A stretch of DNA of 64,000 nt, from contig NZ_CP129238.1 of the NCBI RefSeq assembly GCF_030413595.1, positions 3,844,001 to 3,908,000 on the forward strand, written 5' to 3'. Positions 50,298 through 59,582 of this stretch are shown here, piece after piece (within the stretch, counting starts at the first letter, position 1; each line of letters opens with the position of its first letter). The notes under the pieces are model-generated. The model searched no databases and was not told where the DNA came from. It saw nothing but the letters and a program-made list of their open reading frames with translations. The translations under genes were made by a program, and so were the position numbers. Origin of the DNA: Planococcus liqunii (GTDB lineage: Bacteria; Bacillota; Bacilli; Bacillales_A; Planococcaceae).

Positions 50298-51818
50298 TTA
50301 TTTGCTTAGTACTTCTTCTTTCGCCATCGCCTCAAGTTCGTCTTTCAACTGAAGCGTCTCAGCGGTTGTTTTGTGGACTTCACGTAGAAGTTCCGGATTT
50401 TCCATCAACGAAACGCCGTAAGACGGAATCATTTCTTTGATTTTCGGCTCCCAGCTGTTGATTTGGTCAGGGAAGCATTTTTCAAAAATCTCAAGCATCG
50501 CATGCACAGCTGTTGAAGCACCTGGAGAAGCGCCAAGTAGTGCTGCAATCGATCCGTCTTCAGCTGTTACGATTTCCGTACCGAACTGAAGCGTTCCTTT
50601 GCCTTTGTCGGTGTCTTTGATGACCTGAACGCGCTGTCCAGCGACAACGACATCCCAATCTTCCACTTTAGCATTCGGGATGAATTCGCGCAGTTCTTCG
50701 ACGCGCTTTTCATTCGACAGCAATACTTGCTGCACCAAATACTTGGTCAACGACATTTCTTTCGCTCCTGCCGCAAGCATCGTGAAGACGTTGTTTGGTT
50801 TAACCGATCCGATCAAGTCCATGTTTGAACCTGTTTTCAGGAACTTCGGAGAGAAGCCGGCAAAAGGTCCGAACAACAAGGATTTTTGGTTGTCGATAAA
50901 ACGTGTATCCAAGTGAGGAACGGACATTGGCGGAGCTCCGAGCTTCGCTTTGCCGTATACTTTTGCATGATGCTGCTCGACGATTTCCGGATCTTTGCAT
51001 ACTAGGAACAGCCCGCTTACCGGGAAGCCGCCAATATGCTTGGATTCAGGAATGCCTGTTTTTTGAAGCAATGGAAGGCTTCCGCCCCCGCCGCCGATAA
51101 ATACGAAGTCAGCGTTATGATATTTGATCTTATCGTCCGCCATATCAAGCACTTTAACTTCCCATTTGCCGTCGCCGCTGCGTTTGATGTCTTTTACCGT
51201 GTGGTTGTAGTTGATCTCCACATCCTGCTCTTTCAAATGTTCAAATAGCATTTTAGTCAAAGCACCGAAGTTGACGTCTGTTCCGGAGTCGATTTTTGTT
51301 GCAGCAATCGGCTCATCTACCGTACGGCCTTCCATGATTAAAGGAATCCATTCTTTCAGTTTTTCAGGGTTATCGGAAAATTCCATTCCATGGAACAACG
51401 GGTTTTTCGACAAGGCTTCAAAACGTTTGTTCAGGAAGCTTACGTTGTCTTCTCCCTGCACCAAACTCATATGCGGAATAGACATGATAAAATCCTGCGG
51501 GTTGGCAATGCGTTTGTTTTTCACAAGGAAAGACCAAAACTGTCTTGAAAGCTGGAACTGTTCGTTGATATTAATCGCTTTTTTGATCTCAACGGTGCCG
51601 TCCTCTTTCTCAGGCGTATAGTTCAGCTCGCAAAGTGCAGCGTGGCCGGTACCGGCGTTGTTCCATTCATTGGAACTTTCTGCGCCTGCCTGTTCAAGCT
51701 TTTCAAATACTTTGACGTTCCATTCCGGTGCCAATTCTTTAATCATTGATCCCAAAGTAGCACTCATAATTCCAGCACCGATTAAAATAATGTCTTTCTT
51801 ATTTTGTTGGTTGCCCAT
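50298..51818 (-). CDS. mqo: Malate:quinone oxidoreductase
   Basis: 506 aa, full length for the family. The FAD site is [19 protein letters not shown] near the N-terminus; family motifs include [45 protein letters not shown] and [14 protein letters not shown]. This peripheral membrane enzyme oxidises malate to oxaloacetate and passes electrons to menaquinone in the citric acid cycle. Monocistronic. The upstream gap to 52040 has no further gene. Confidence 0.95.
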   Translation of the reverse strand: MGNQQNKKDIILIGAGIMSATLGSMIKELAPEWNVKVFEKLEQAGAESSNEWNNAGTGHAALCELNYTPEKEDGTVEIKKAININEQFQLSRQFWSFLVKNKRIANPQDFIMSIPHMSLVQGEDNVSFLNKRFEALSKNPLFHGMEFSDNPEKLKEWIPLIMEGRTVDEPIAATKIDSGTDVNFGALTKMLFEHLKEQDVEINYNHTVKDIKRSGDGKWEVKVLDMADDKIKYHNADFVFIGGGGGSLPLLQKTGIPESKHIGGFPVSGLFLVCKDPEIVEQHHAKVYGKAKLGAPPMSVPHLDTRFIDNQKSLLFGPFAGFSPKFLKTGSNMDLIGSVKPNNVFTMLAAGAKEMSLTKYLVQQVLLSNEKRVEELREFIPNAKVEDWDVVVAGQRVQVIKDTDKGKGTLQFGTEIVTAEDGSIAALLGASPGASTAVHAMLEIFEKCFPDQINSWEPKIKEMIPSYGVSLMENPELLREVHKTTAETLQLKDELEAMAKEEVLSK

Positions 51819-52039
51819 TATAACCTTCCTTTTCTACTCTATTGTTGGCAGATCGAATGCAAATCTTCCGGCCCAGGAAATTGTTCGGAAATCCCGAAAT
51901 GGCCAAAAACTGCATCTTTTCTGTCTTTATACTAACTATATCACAGTGAATGGTTATTATTTACGTATTCAAACATCCTCTATTATACGTGATTTAGATA
52001 AAAAAGTCCTTATGGAATGCTTGAAAAACAGACAAAAAA

Positions 52040-52058
52040 GGCCCTCTCGCAGAGCGCC
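52040..52058 (-). terminator. Terminator downstream of diguanylate cyclase gene
   Basis: GGCGCTCTGCGAGAGGGCC on the minus strand folds as a short stem with one mismatch and is followed by TTTTTTG, about 200 bp after the cyclase stop. Confidence 0.65.
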
Positions 52059-52190
52059 TTCTTCAATCATTGCCTTCTGTTTTCCGCTGGAACCAAAAAG
52101 ATTACGGCAAGCCCGGTCTGTTAAAATTTTAAAATTCCAGCTTGGTCGTTGTTTTAGCTGCCTGGCACTCAAAATAACTGCTTCAACATT

Positions 52191-52258
52191 CCCCTTGCGT
52201 CGCAGCTGCCGCCTGAGTGAATTTAACGCAGCCAATGCAATGACAACGGCCTCTACTT
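52191..52258 (-). pseudogene. Decayed copy of the 3' end of the YxjI-like gene
   Basis: This stretch aligns with the last 96 bp of the gene at 54529-55026: both encode EAVVIAL, and after a 13-bp deletion (frameshift) the other frame reads CVKFTQAAAATQG against CVKSDQAAASSAAAT of the intact gene, with a 12-bp loss and the stop TAA changed to CAA. It begins directly after the diguanylate cyclase stop. It is a fragment, not a gene. The rest of 51819-52260 contains the terminator at 52040 and nothing else recognised. Confidence 0.7.
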
Positions 52259-52260
52259 GT

Positions 52261-53850
52261 TCAACTTTTTATTTGCTCCCTTATTTCCGCTTTCTTATTT
52301 TCATGGCTGCCTGCATAGACGCATACCCGATTGCGTCCTTCTTTCTTTGCCGCATATAGAGCTTCATCTGCTTGGTTCAATAAGTGGAAAAGCTGGTCTT
52401 CCGAAACTTCCATTTCTGCTACGCCCAAACTCAGAGTGACTGAAATCATTTCTCCATCCAAAAAAATCGGCTGGCTTTCCACTTCTTTACACAGCCTCTC
52501 GGCCAATGCTTCCGCTTCAATTCCGGTATAAGAGTTTAGTGCGAGAACGAACTCTTCCCCGCCATAGCGGGCAAAAATCTGGTCTTTTTCCAATTGAGCT
52601 TTACAGACCTTCGCTACGTGAACCAGCAGTTGATCCCCTACTTGATGCCCATATGTATCATTGACCCGCTTAAAATGATCGATGTCCAACAAGATCACAC
52701 TAAAAGGCGTCGACTGTTCTTTTGCAGCAATAAAGTCCTGCTCACATAATTGCAAAAAGGCACGGCGATTAAAAACCTGTGTCAGTTCATCCGTATAGGC
52801 CTGATGCTGCAGTTTCTCCTGCAGCTTTTTCAGTTCGGTGATGTCTGTAAAAATAAGCAATTGCCCTTTTGTATTTCCAGATTGCTCGAGTGGTGAATTC
52901 CGCACTTGGAAAACTTGTTCGGACTTCAGAAGTTTCAATTCCTGTGTTTTTAAATCCCCTTCGAGTCTTAAGGGGAAAGGATATCCGGCCAATTCAACCC
53001 AGACGGACTCAAAGTCCATGCCATACATTGACTGATTCAAGTTTGGCCAATTGAGTTGGCATGCTTGATTAAACTCAATGAGCCGGTTCGATTCATCAAG
53101 CACTATAACCCCATCATTGATGCCATTGAAAATAGCATCTTTTGCTATTGGCATAATTGTAAATAACCGAGACGAACCAATGGCCCATAAATACAAAACA
53201 GAAGAAATCCACAGCACCATCGGCACTGGATCAATTCCCTGAGGCGCTGCCCCGATTAAGTATAAAAAGGCAGTCATCATTGGTATCAATTGCCCCAGCA
53301 TCAATGCAATCAGCTGCAGCCGGTAAGCCTTGGCCGTTTCCTTCCAATGGAAAATCAGCAAGGAAAAAGCCGCAAACATGCACGCAAATGTAAATATACC
53401 GTGGACGGCGTACCAGGGCCCGATCTCTTGTTGAATGAAAGGAATACCGAGTGCGGCATCAATTTCAAAAGACCGGTAATGCAAGTGATGCCATTCATTC
53501 GTAGCCACCAAGATGAAAGATAAAGTCGGAACCAAGATAAGGGATACTGCTCTTTTCCAGCTTACCTTGATGCCGAGGTACTGCATGATAAATAACAAGC
53601 CCAACGGGGAAGAAACCGGCATGCCGATATATTGTACGGTTGTCCAAAACTTCATCTCCCCTAAGTTGGCGGCCAATAGCCCCATCGCAGCGGCAAAACA
53701 GTAAATGGTGATGGATGCTGTATAAAGCATGAAAAAGAGCGCAATCTTATTGTAATGATGGCGTTTTAAAAAGACGTATGAACATAAATACAAATTCAGC
53801 ACACCAGATGTGCACATTAAGGTGATGTAGGCGGTCAAGTTGGAAGTCAA
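52261..53850 (-). CDS. Diguanylate cyclase with 7TM sensor and PAS domains
   Basis: 529 aa: an N-terminal histidine-kinase-type 7TM domain (about 5-225), a PAS-like domain (240-345, LDESNRLIEFNQACQLNWPN) and a GGDEF domain (about 350-510). The active-site loop is RYGGEEF, so the GG(D/E)EF signature is intact, and FSVILLDIDHFKRVNDTYGHQVGD binds GTP/Mg. It should make c-di-GMP in response to an extracellular or membrane signal. No EAL partner is nearby. Confidence 0.9.
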   Translation of the reverse strand: MTSNLTAYITLMCTSGVLNLYLCSYVFLKRHHYNKIALFFMLYTASITIYCFAAAMGLLAANLGEMKFWTTVQYIGMPVSSPLGLLFIMQYLGIKVSWKRAVSLILVPTLSFILVATNEWHHLHYRSFEIDAALGIPFIQQEIGPWYAVHGIFTFACMFAAFSLLIFHWKETAKAYRLQLIALMLGQLIPMMTAFLYLIGAAPQGIDPVPMVLWISSVLYLWAIGSSRLFTIMPIAKDAIFNGINDGVIVLDESNRLIEFNQACQLNWPNLNQSMYGMDFESVWVELAGYPFPLRLEGDLKTQELKLLKSEQVFQVRNSPLEQSGNTKGQLLIFTDITELKKLQEKLQHQAYTDELTQVFNRRAFLQLCEQDFIAAKEQSTPFSVILLDIDHFKRVNDTYGHQVGDQLLVHVAKVCKAQLEKDQIFARYGGEEFVLALNSYTGIEAEALAERLCKEVESQPIFLDGEMISVTLSLGVAEMEVSEDQLFHLLNQADEALYAAKKEGRNRVCVYAGSHENKKAEIREQIKS

Positions 53851-54051
53851 GGGTCGTTACCTTCTTTTTCAGTTGCATTTTTTCTTTTAATGTAGCACAT
53901 TCCGAAAAGAAAAACGCCGTTTTTATAGGAAGCGGCATACAAACTAATTGAAAAGAACCGGTGCAGGAATAGGAGTGTTTGTTCTTGAATAAAGCAGAAG
54001 GGGCTTTTTCTAAAATTAAACAGCGGTACAAGCTGAAAAGGAGGCGAATTC

Positions 54052-54423
54052 ATGCAATTAGGAGCTTTTTCAATCAGTTTAAATGTAAAAGATATTCACG
54101 CATCCAAAGAGTTCTATGAAAAAATCGGATTTGAAACATTCAGCGGCAACATTGAGCAGAATTGGCTCATCATGAAAAACGGCAAAACGGTGATTGGCTT
54201 ATTCCAAGGGATGTTCGAGAAAAACATGTTAACGTTTAACCCTGGATGGGATGAAAATGCACACAATCTTGATGTTTTTGAAGACATCCGCGACATTCAA
54301 AAAAAGCTGAAGGCTGAAGGGATTTCCTTCACTGCCGAAGCCAATGAAACAACGCAAGGCCCTGCCAGCTTTTTCATCGAAGATCCGGACGGGAATCCGA
54401 TATTGTTTGATCAGCATCGATAA
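54052..54423 (+). CDS. VOC family protein
   Basis: 123 aa: LGAFSISLNVKDIHASKEFYEKIGFETF opens the first module and ASFFIEDPDGNPILFDQH closes the second, the usual glyoxalase-fold pattern with the metal-ligand Glu position replaced or weak. It resembles the short YaeR-like or lactoylglutathione lyase-like group; substrate unknown. A GGAGGCG site precedes the ATG by 6 nt. Confidence 0.85.
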   Translation: MQLGAFSISLNVKDIHASKEFYEKIGFETFSGNIEQNWLIMKNGKTVIGLFQGMFEKNMLTFNPGWDENAHNLDVFEDIRDIQKKLKAEGISFTAEANETTQGPASFFIEDPDGNPILFDQHR

Positions 54424-54439
54424 ATAAGCTTAAAAAATG

Positions 54440-54486
54440 AAAAGGCAATTAGCTTACCCTATCAGCAGGGTGCCAATTGCCTTTTC
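54440..54486. terminator. Terminator between VOC and YxjI-like genes
   Basis: GAAAAGGCAATT … AATTGCCTTTTC outer stem with an inner ACCCT/AGGGT helix; both flanks suit bidirectional action between the convergent genes. Confidence 0.8.
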
Positions 54487-54528
54487 TATACGAACCAGAG
54501 ATGGATGAAAGAAACTGGAACCCTTCCC

Positions 54529-55026
54529 TTACGTCGCAGCTGCCGAAGAAGCTGCCGCCTGATCGGATTTGACGCAGTCAATGGCTACCACCAATGCAAT
54601 GACAACGGCCTCCATTTCTTCATCCAGCACCTGCACTTTGTAACTGTCGCCCCAAGTGAACCATTCCTTGCTCACCTGGCCGACCACTTCAGCGTTTTGC
54701 AGGATTTGAAAATCCATGTCCCACCAATTCCCCTGAACATCCAAGCCTGCCCCTTCAATCGTGTAGCGGGCTTTTAAAAAAGTGAACTCCTTCTTGATCG
54801 TCAGTGCTTCTCGGCCATTCACTTCTACAAAAAACTTGGGAAGAAAACTGAAGGTTTTTTTCGTGATCAGGGCAACTTCGTCCCTCTTCGTGTTCAGGAT
54901 GGAAAACGTCTTTGGAATTTGCATAAAACTGCCTTCCACGTAATACACGTCCTGTTCCTGCTGATCTTTCACCGTAAATTTGCCGCTTAGGCTGAAGACT
55001 TTTTGCTTGATATAAAATTGCTTCAT
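54529..55026 (-). CDS. YxjI/LURP-one-related protein
   Basis: 165 aa forming the twelve-strand beta barrel of the LOR/Tubby-like fold: MKQFYIKQKVFSLSGKFTVKDQ, then VYYVEGSFMQIPKTFSILN and DSYKVQVLDEEMEAVVIAL. The C-terminal helix is hydrophobic and the tail is Ala/Ser rich. In B. subtilis yxjI belongs to the sigma-W regulon; here a sigma-W-like promoter lies upstream. The molecular role is unknown, with membrane or lipid association likely. AAAGGAGG precedes the ATG at 55026; a degraded duplicate of its 3' end lies at 52191-52258. Confidence 0.85.
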   Translation of the reverse strand: MKQFYIKQKVFSLSGKFTVKDQQEQDVYYVEGSFMQIPKTFSILNTKRDEVALITKKTFSFLPKFFVEVNGREALTIKKEFTFLKARYTIEGAGLDVQGNWWDMDFQILQNAEVVGQVSKEWFTWGDSYKVQVLDEEMEAVVIALVVAIDCVKSDQAAASSAAAT

Positions 55027-55086
55027 GGATGAACCTCCTTTGTAAATTGGTGAGAAAAAATGCAAAACATTGTCTATAAACTTTTA

Positions 55087-55112
55087 TACGTATCGAACTC
55101 AAAAAAGCTTCG
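55087..55112 (-). promoter_or_regulatory. Possible ECF-type promoter for the YxjI-like gene
   Basis: On the minus strand CGAAGC, 16 bp, then CGTATA, about 60 bp before the start. It matches the sigma-W consensus in spacing and -10 but only four of six bases at -35. The case rests partly on the known sigma-W control of yxjI. Confidence 0.4.
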
Positions 55113-55167
55113 TTTATTTTTGATATAGTTGCTTGAGAATGAAATTAAGACAGAGAAGGATGGTTTC

Positions 55168-55515
55168 ATGCATAACTCCCTCGCACACATTTTAGATAAT
55201 TGGGTCGAACAAATAAATCGAGATGAGTTCTATTTGGTTCACTCATTCGATCGGCTCCTCGCTGAGAAAAGCAGCAGGGAAGCATATGAGTTTGTTCCTT
55301 ATATGATTGAAGCCGTCCTTTTAACAACGGATGGCTTCCTAGCCTCTCAACTCATCTTTTATTTGAATTGTTTCTACGGAAAGGCAGATACGACAGAACT
55401 TCATCCAGTGCTTCTCGCTAAGCGAAAAGAACTGGAGAATCATATCTCCCGTCTAAGAGACGCTGACGCTGCAAGGGAATATGAAGAATTAAAAAGGGAG
55501 CTGCGTTTAAAATAA
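55168..55515 (+). CDS. Hypothetical small cytosolic protein
   Basis: 115 aa, helical, no membrane span or signal: MHNSLAHILDNWVEQINRDEFYLVHSFDRLLAEKSSREAYEFVPYMIEAVLLTTDGFLASQLIFYLNCFYGKAD followed by a charged coiled-coil-like end LAKRKELENHISRLRDADAAREYEELKREL. I do not recognise the family. GAAGGA lies 7 nt before the ATG at 55168. Good codon use and ribosome site support a real gene. Confidence 0.65.
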   Translation: MHNSLAHILDNWVEQINRDEFYLVHSFDRLLAEKSSREAYEFVPYMIEAVLLTTDGFLASQLIFYLNCFYGKADTTELHPVLLAKRKELENHISRLRDADAAREYEELKRELRLK

Positions 55516-55658
55516 AAATCTAGAAGCTTTTGAGCTGAAGGCCGTCCAGTCCTATTGTTCATAACCCGCGGTTGTCTTCACTTTCGGTTTTGTTTATTAG
55601 AACCAGATCAGACATTACACTAAAGGCACTTATTCCTTTCAGAAAGGATTTGTTCAAA

Positions 55659-56228
55659 ATGGAAATCGAGAATTTAATCCGAGTAAAAACCCGGCAGGAA
55701 CTGAGGAATTGGCTGGAGGCAAATGCAGCAGCTGAGAAGTTTTGCTGGGTCGTGGTCAGCGTGGCTCCTCGGCCCGGCGTCCTCCAGTATTTAGATGCCG
55801 TCGAAGAAGCCCTGTGCTTCGGCTGGATCGACAGCACGAAAAAGCGCATATCGGACACGGAAGTGGCGCAAAGGCTTTCTCCGCGGAAGAAGAACAGCAA
55901 CTTCACCGAATTGAACAAAGAGCGCATCCGCAGGCTGGAGAAATTGGGCTTGATGAAAGAAGCAGGCTTGAAAGTTCTCCCGGATATGCGGCCGGAATCG
56001 TTTGTGATCGACCCCAAAATCGAATCACGCCTGAAAGAAGACCCAAACGTATACCGAAACTTTCTCGGTTTCCCGGAACTGTACAGGCGGATCCGGATTG
56101 ACACCATCCAGAGCTACCGGAACGAGCCGGATGTGTTTAATAAGAAACTGGAGAAATTCATTGAAAATACGAAGGAAAACAACATGTATGGCCAGTGGAA
56201 TGACAACGGCCGCTTGATGGATTATTAA
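55659..56228 (+). CDS. YdeI/OmpD-associated family protein
   Basis: 189 aa. The N-terminal part has RVKTRQELRNWLEANAAAEKFCWVVVSV and CFGWIDSTKKRISDTEVAQRLSPRKKNSNFTELNKERIRRLEKLGLM, the conserved core of YdeI/OmdA-like proteins. The second half contains NVYRNFLGFPELYRRIRIDTIQSYR. Members were described as bacteriocin-protection or OmpD-associated proteins; their true function is not known. ATG at 55659 follows AGAAAGGA. Confidence 0.8.
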   Translation: MEIENLIRVKTRQELRNWLEANAAAEKFCWVVVSVAPRPGVLQYLDAVEEALCFGWIDSTKKRISDTEVAQRLSPRKKNSNFTELNKERIRRLEKLGLMKEAGLKVLPDMRPESFVIDPKIESRLKEDPNVYRNFLGFPELYRRIRIDTIQSYRNEPDVFNKKLEKFIENTKENNMYGQWNDNGRLMDY

Positions 56229-56288
56229 ATTATGGAGTTGAGGAATTTTTACTGCCTCTCTGAATTGTTCTGCTATCTCCCATTCATT

Positions 56289-56313
56289 AAAAAGGCTTGC
56301 AAAAGCCTTTTTT
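56289..56313. terminator. Terminator of YdeI-like gene
   Basis: AAAAAGGCTT / AAGCCTTTTTT hairpin with T-run, directly downstream of the YdeI-like gene. Confidence 0.85.
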
Positions 56314-56406
56314 AATTTTGCCGTTTTTCCTATTCTGTTTAATTTTTTGGATGATTACAAATAAAGCCAAATTATTTTTCTAATATTTTCCTAAATTCTA
56401 CTCAAA

Positions 56407-56435
56407 TTCTCATGCCGTTCTCATAATTTTCTCAT
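56407..56435. promoter_or_regulatory. Three TTCTCAT repeats at exact 11-bp spacing
   Basis: TTCTCAT occurs at 56407, 56418 and 56429, each 11 bp apart (one helical turn), followed by GGGTAACTT as a possible -10 region, 50 bp before the glycerate kinase start. This array is the arrangement of direct-repeat sites bound by OmpR/PhoB-family response regulators. The regulator is not in the window. Confidence 0.6.
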
Positions 56436-56484
56436 AATCGCAGGGTAACTTAGAGAGTATCAGAAGTGGAGGAGGAGTTTAGAG

Positions 56485-57666
56485 ATGAAAATTGTCATTG
56501 TACCTTCAGGTTTTAAAGAGTGCCTGGATTCAGAAGATGTAGCAGCAGCAATGGAACGGGGCGTTAAACGGTTTGATCCGTCAATCGAGACGGTCGTCAT
56601 TCCGATGATTGACGGCGGGGAAGGATTTGTCAAAACGATTATCCGCTTAAAAGGCGGCACCTTGGTGGAAAAGCAAGTGACAGGGCCCGTCGGCAAACCC
56701 ATCAGCAGCTATTTCGGCGTTTACAAAGAACACGGCAAACGGATTGCAGTCATTGAAATGGCGGCGGTAGCCGGGCTGAAACTGGTGCCCCGCGCTGAGC
56801 GAAACCCGCTAAAAACGACTACTTACGGCGTCGGCGAATTGATAACGGCTTCCCTTGACTATGGCGTTGACCGCATTTTGATTGGCTGCGGCGACTCCGG
56901 CACTTCAGACGGCGGAGCCGGCATGGCCCAGGCACTCGGTGTGCAATTTTTGGACAAGTACCAGCAACCCGTGCACATCAGCGGCGGGGAAGACTTGTTG
57001 AAAGTGGACTCCCTTCTCACTGCGAACGTAGACAGGCGGTTGGAGGACATCACAATTGACGTGGCATGCAATTGGCAGAACGTCTTATGCGGCGAAAGAG
57101 GCGTAGCACGCGTGTTTGGGCCGCAAAAAGGAGCCACGCCAAAGCAGGTGGTTCTTCTCTCTTCAGCATTGGAGCAATATGCCGGGGCTATTCAGCAAGC
57201 GACGGGGCTCGATGTCCGCACCTTGCCGGGCAGCGGCGCATCGGGCGGATTAGGTGCCGGATTACTGGCATTTACCAACGCCACCTTGCATCCCCGTTTT
57301 GAAATCATCATGGACTTTATCAATATCGATGAGGAAATTGCCACAGCTGATATCGTCTTTACCGCAGAAGGCAGCTTGGATTTCCAGACGCCGAATGGAA
57401 AAATTCCATCGGAAGTGGCGCGGATCGCCAAAATGAGCCATATTCCGGTGATTGCCTTGACCGGAACCATCGGTGAAGGCGCCGACCTTAATTACAAGGC
57501 AGGCATCGACGCTTACAGCTGTATCATCCAAAAGCCTGTTTCTTTGGAACTGGCAATGAAAAACGCGCCGAAATGGATCGAGGAAAGCACCTATTCCGTG
57601 CTGCGGAAAGTCGCCATCGGCTGGCGGATGACCAATAAAGGCGGGTTGAAGAAGGTGTCCAGCTAA
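56485..57666 (+). CDS. Glycerate kinase (GarK/GlxK family)
   Basis: 393 aa: VPSGFKECLDSEDVAAAMERGVKR at the N-terminus, MIDGGEGFVKTI, CGDSGTSDGGAGMAQALG, VFGPQKGATPKQV, SGASGGLGAGLLAF and FTAEGSLDFQTPNGKIPSEVARI are the standard blocks of the type II glycerate kinases, which make 2- or 3-phosphoglycerate from D-glycerate and ATP. GGAGGAGG precedes the ATG. It is coupled to an SLC13 permease, so the pair may take up and use glycerate or a related acid. Confidence 0.92.
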   Translation: MKIVIVPSGFKECLDSEDVAAAMERGVKRFDPSIETVVIPMIDGGEGFVKTIIRLKGGTLVEKQVTGPVGKPISSYFGVYKEHGKRIAVIEMAAVAGLKLVPRAERNPLKTTTYGVGELITASLDYGVDRILIGCGDSGTSDGGAGMAQALGVQFLDKYQQPVHISGGEDLLKVDSLLTANVDRRLEDITIDVACNWQNVLCGERGVARVFGPQKGATPKQVVLLSSALEQYAGAIQQATGLDVRTLPGSGASGGLGAGLLAFTNATLHPRFEIIMDFINIDEEIATADIVFTAEGSLDFQTPNGKIPSEVARIAKMSHIPVIALTGTIGEGADLNYKAGIDAYSCIIQKPVSLELAMKNAPKWIEESTYSVLRKVAIGWRMTNKGGLKKVSS

Positions 57667-57667
57667 T

Positions 57668-59122
57668 ATGATGGAAGGATTGGAAAAACAACTCCAAAAG
57701 AACCGGCTGTTCCTTTCCAGAGATCGGTTGTTTTCAAAACCGACTGTCCTCATGGGCTTGCATGTGCTTTTTCTGGCAGCCATCTTGTTGGCCGATGGTT
57801 TGGACTACCCGGCCAAAATTTCGTTATTCGCGTTTTTGTCGGCGATGGTTTTATGGATAGCTACGAAAATCCCCGCCGGATTCGTCGCCGTTTCCCTTAT
57901 TGCCTTCGTCATCCTGATGAATGCAGCAGAACCGGAACTTTTGTACGAATCGCTTTCCGAGGAAGTAGTGTGGCTTATGATCGGGTCGTTCATCATCGGC
58001 CAGGCCGTCAAAGAATCGGGACTTGCGGAACGCTTAACGCTCTTTCTGCTCCGTAAATCGAAGGAAAAAGGACAAGCGCTAGCAGGAGTCAGCGCCGTTT
58101 TGTTCGCCACCGTCTTTTTCATTCCGTCCACTTCCGGCCGGGCTGCACTCGCCATGCCGATCATCAGCCAATTAAGCCAAAAATATACGGAAAAAGAACA
58201 GCGGGTGCTGGTTCTGTTGGCGCCCGTCGTCATCCTGATGAGCACATCCGCTACCTTGATCGGGGCAGGTTCCCACTTAATCGGCATCGGACTTCTTGAA
58301 AGCACCGCCCAGCAATCCATTTCGTTCATCCAGTGGTTCGTTTGGGGACTGCCGTTTGCCGCCGTGGCGACGCTTCTTTCCTTCCTGGTTGCAAACTGGC
58401 TGTTTTGGCCGAAACACGGAGAAAAGCGATTGGAAATTGAACAAGCTGCTGGCCCCTCCCTTGTGAAAAAGCAGCTGAAACCGATTGAGAAAAAGACGCT
58501 GATCCTGCTGTGTGCATTGATCGTCTTGTGGATGACCGAAAGCCTGCATGGCTATGACATCGCATTTGTGGCGATGATCGGCGCCATCCTGGTCATGGCG
58601 CCAAACTGCGGCGTCATCACCTGGAAACAAGGCATGAAATCCGTTTCTTGGAATTTGATTGTGTTTGTGGCCGCTGCTGCAGCACTCGGGAAAATTTTGG
58701 TGGATACCGGCGTTGTGGAATGGCTGGAAGGAGGCATGGCAAACTTTCTGCAGTCGTTTACGGATGCACCGGAATGGCAAATCGTTTTCGTCATTCTGTT
58801 TGTATCGGTGACCAGCCATTTGTACATCACTTCCCATACGACCCGGGCCATTGTCTTTATCCCGGCGTTCTTGCTGTTCAGCGAAGCCATTGGCGCCAAC
58901 CCTTCCGCCGTGGTGTTCTTGAGTTTAATCGGCATGAACTATTGCGTGACGTTTCCGGTCAGCTCCAAAGCCTTGCTGCTGTTTTACGAAGACGAAGACG
59001 AAGGCGTTTCGTACGATGCCGGCAGCCTGGTCAAACTGAGTGCCGTCTTGATGCCGCTCTATATCGCCCTGATGATGCTGTTTTATTTCACATATTGGCA
59101 GTGGACCGGATTGCAGCTGTAA
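57668..59122 (+). CDS. SLC13/DASS family anion symporter
   Basis: 484 aa with about eleven to twelve membrane helices and duplicated halves. FFIPSTSGRAALAMPIISQL resembles the first SNT-type loop and VTSHLYITSHTTRAIVFIPAFLL the second. Members import di- and tricarboxylates or sulfate with sodium. The start codon is 1 bp after the glycerate kinase stop, so the genes are translationally coupled. The substrate may be a hydroxy acid, by association only. Confidence 0.88.
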   Translation: MMEGLEKQLQKNRLFLSRDRLFSKPTVLMGLHVLFLAAILLADGLDYPAKISLFAFLSAMVLWIATKIPAGFVAVSLIAFVILMNAAEPELLYESLSEEVVWLMIGSFIIGQAVKESGLAERLTLFLLRKSKEKGQALAGVSAVLFATVFFIPSTSGRAALAMPIISQLSQKYTEKEQRVLVLLAPVVILMSTSATLIGAGSHLIGIGLLESTAQQSISFIQWFVWGLPFAAVATLLSFLVANWLFWPKHGEKRLEIEQAAGPSLVKKQLKPIEKKTLILLCALIVLWMTESLHGYDIAFVAMIGAILVMAPNCGVITWKQGMKSVSWNLIVFVAAAAALGKILVDTGVVEWLEGGMANFLQSFTDAPEWQIVFVILFVSVTSHLYITSHTTRAIVFIPAFLLFSEAIGANPSAVVFLSLIGMNYCVTFPVSSKALLLFYEDEDEGVSYDAGSLVKLSAVLMPLYIALMMLFYFTYWQWTGLQL

Positions 59123-59134
59123 AGAATGACCCAA

Positions 59135-59166
59135 AACAGAGCCATGCAGCACCGGCTCTGTTCTTT
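59135..59166 (+). terminator. Terminator of glycerate kinase/SLC13 operon
   Basis: AACAGAGCC / GGCTCTGTT stem with a 10-nt loop, followed by CTTTTTA. The region from here to the ahpC promoter at about 59420 is AT-rich and I see no gene in it. Confidence 0.85.
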
Positions 59167-59454
59167 TTATGGGTTCGAGTGAATTCACTACGGCAGCAAC
59201 TTCAGCTTCTTTTTCAATTATTTCTTTTTGCCAAGCCGGAACCTTTCTCTCAATTGCCATTTTCTATATGAGAACCCTTTCAGCAATTTGAAAATTAAAA
59301 TTATTTCGAAATACTATAAATTTCCATATCGGCATTTGTGATGATTTTTTAAAAAAGCTGCAGCCCTTGCTGTTTTAGCGAATTTCACTAGTTATTAATT
59401 GGACACAATTTAATATCAGGGTATCCTTTGACAAAAAATCTATTTCCTATAACA

Positions 59455-59483
59455 TTGAAGATAGGATTAGAATCATTATAGTT
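59455..59483 (+). promoter_or_regulatory. ahpC promoter with PerR box
   Basis: TTAGAATCATTATAG (59467-59481) matches the PerR consensus TTATAATNATTATAA at 13 of 15 positions counting the central N. It lies between TTGAAG (59455) and overlaps TATAGT (59477), plausible -35 and -10 elements 16 bp apart, so PerR binding would block RNA polymerase. A consensus TTGACA lies further upstream at 59428. Confidence 0.8.
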
Positions 59484-59582
59484 AGATAATCATATTAATT
59501 GAGGCGAACCACTTTGATTAATATTTTTTTATGGGGTTATCGGCTATGAGCATTCTAAAAAAACATTTAGGAGGAATTTAAT

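Noticed and set aside
58925..59260. 111-codon minus-strand frame starting MAIERKVPAWQKE
   Set aside because: The first 30 residues look protein-like, but there is no ribosome site and the frame runs through the SLC13 terminator and antisense to the SLC13 gene.
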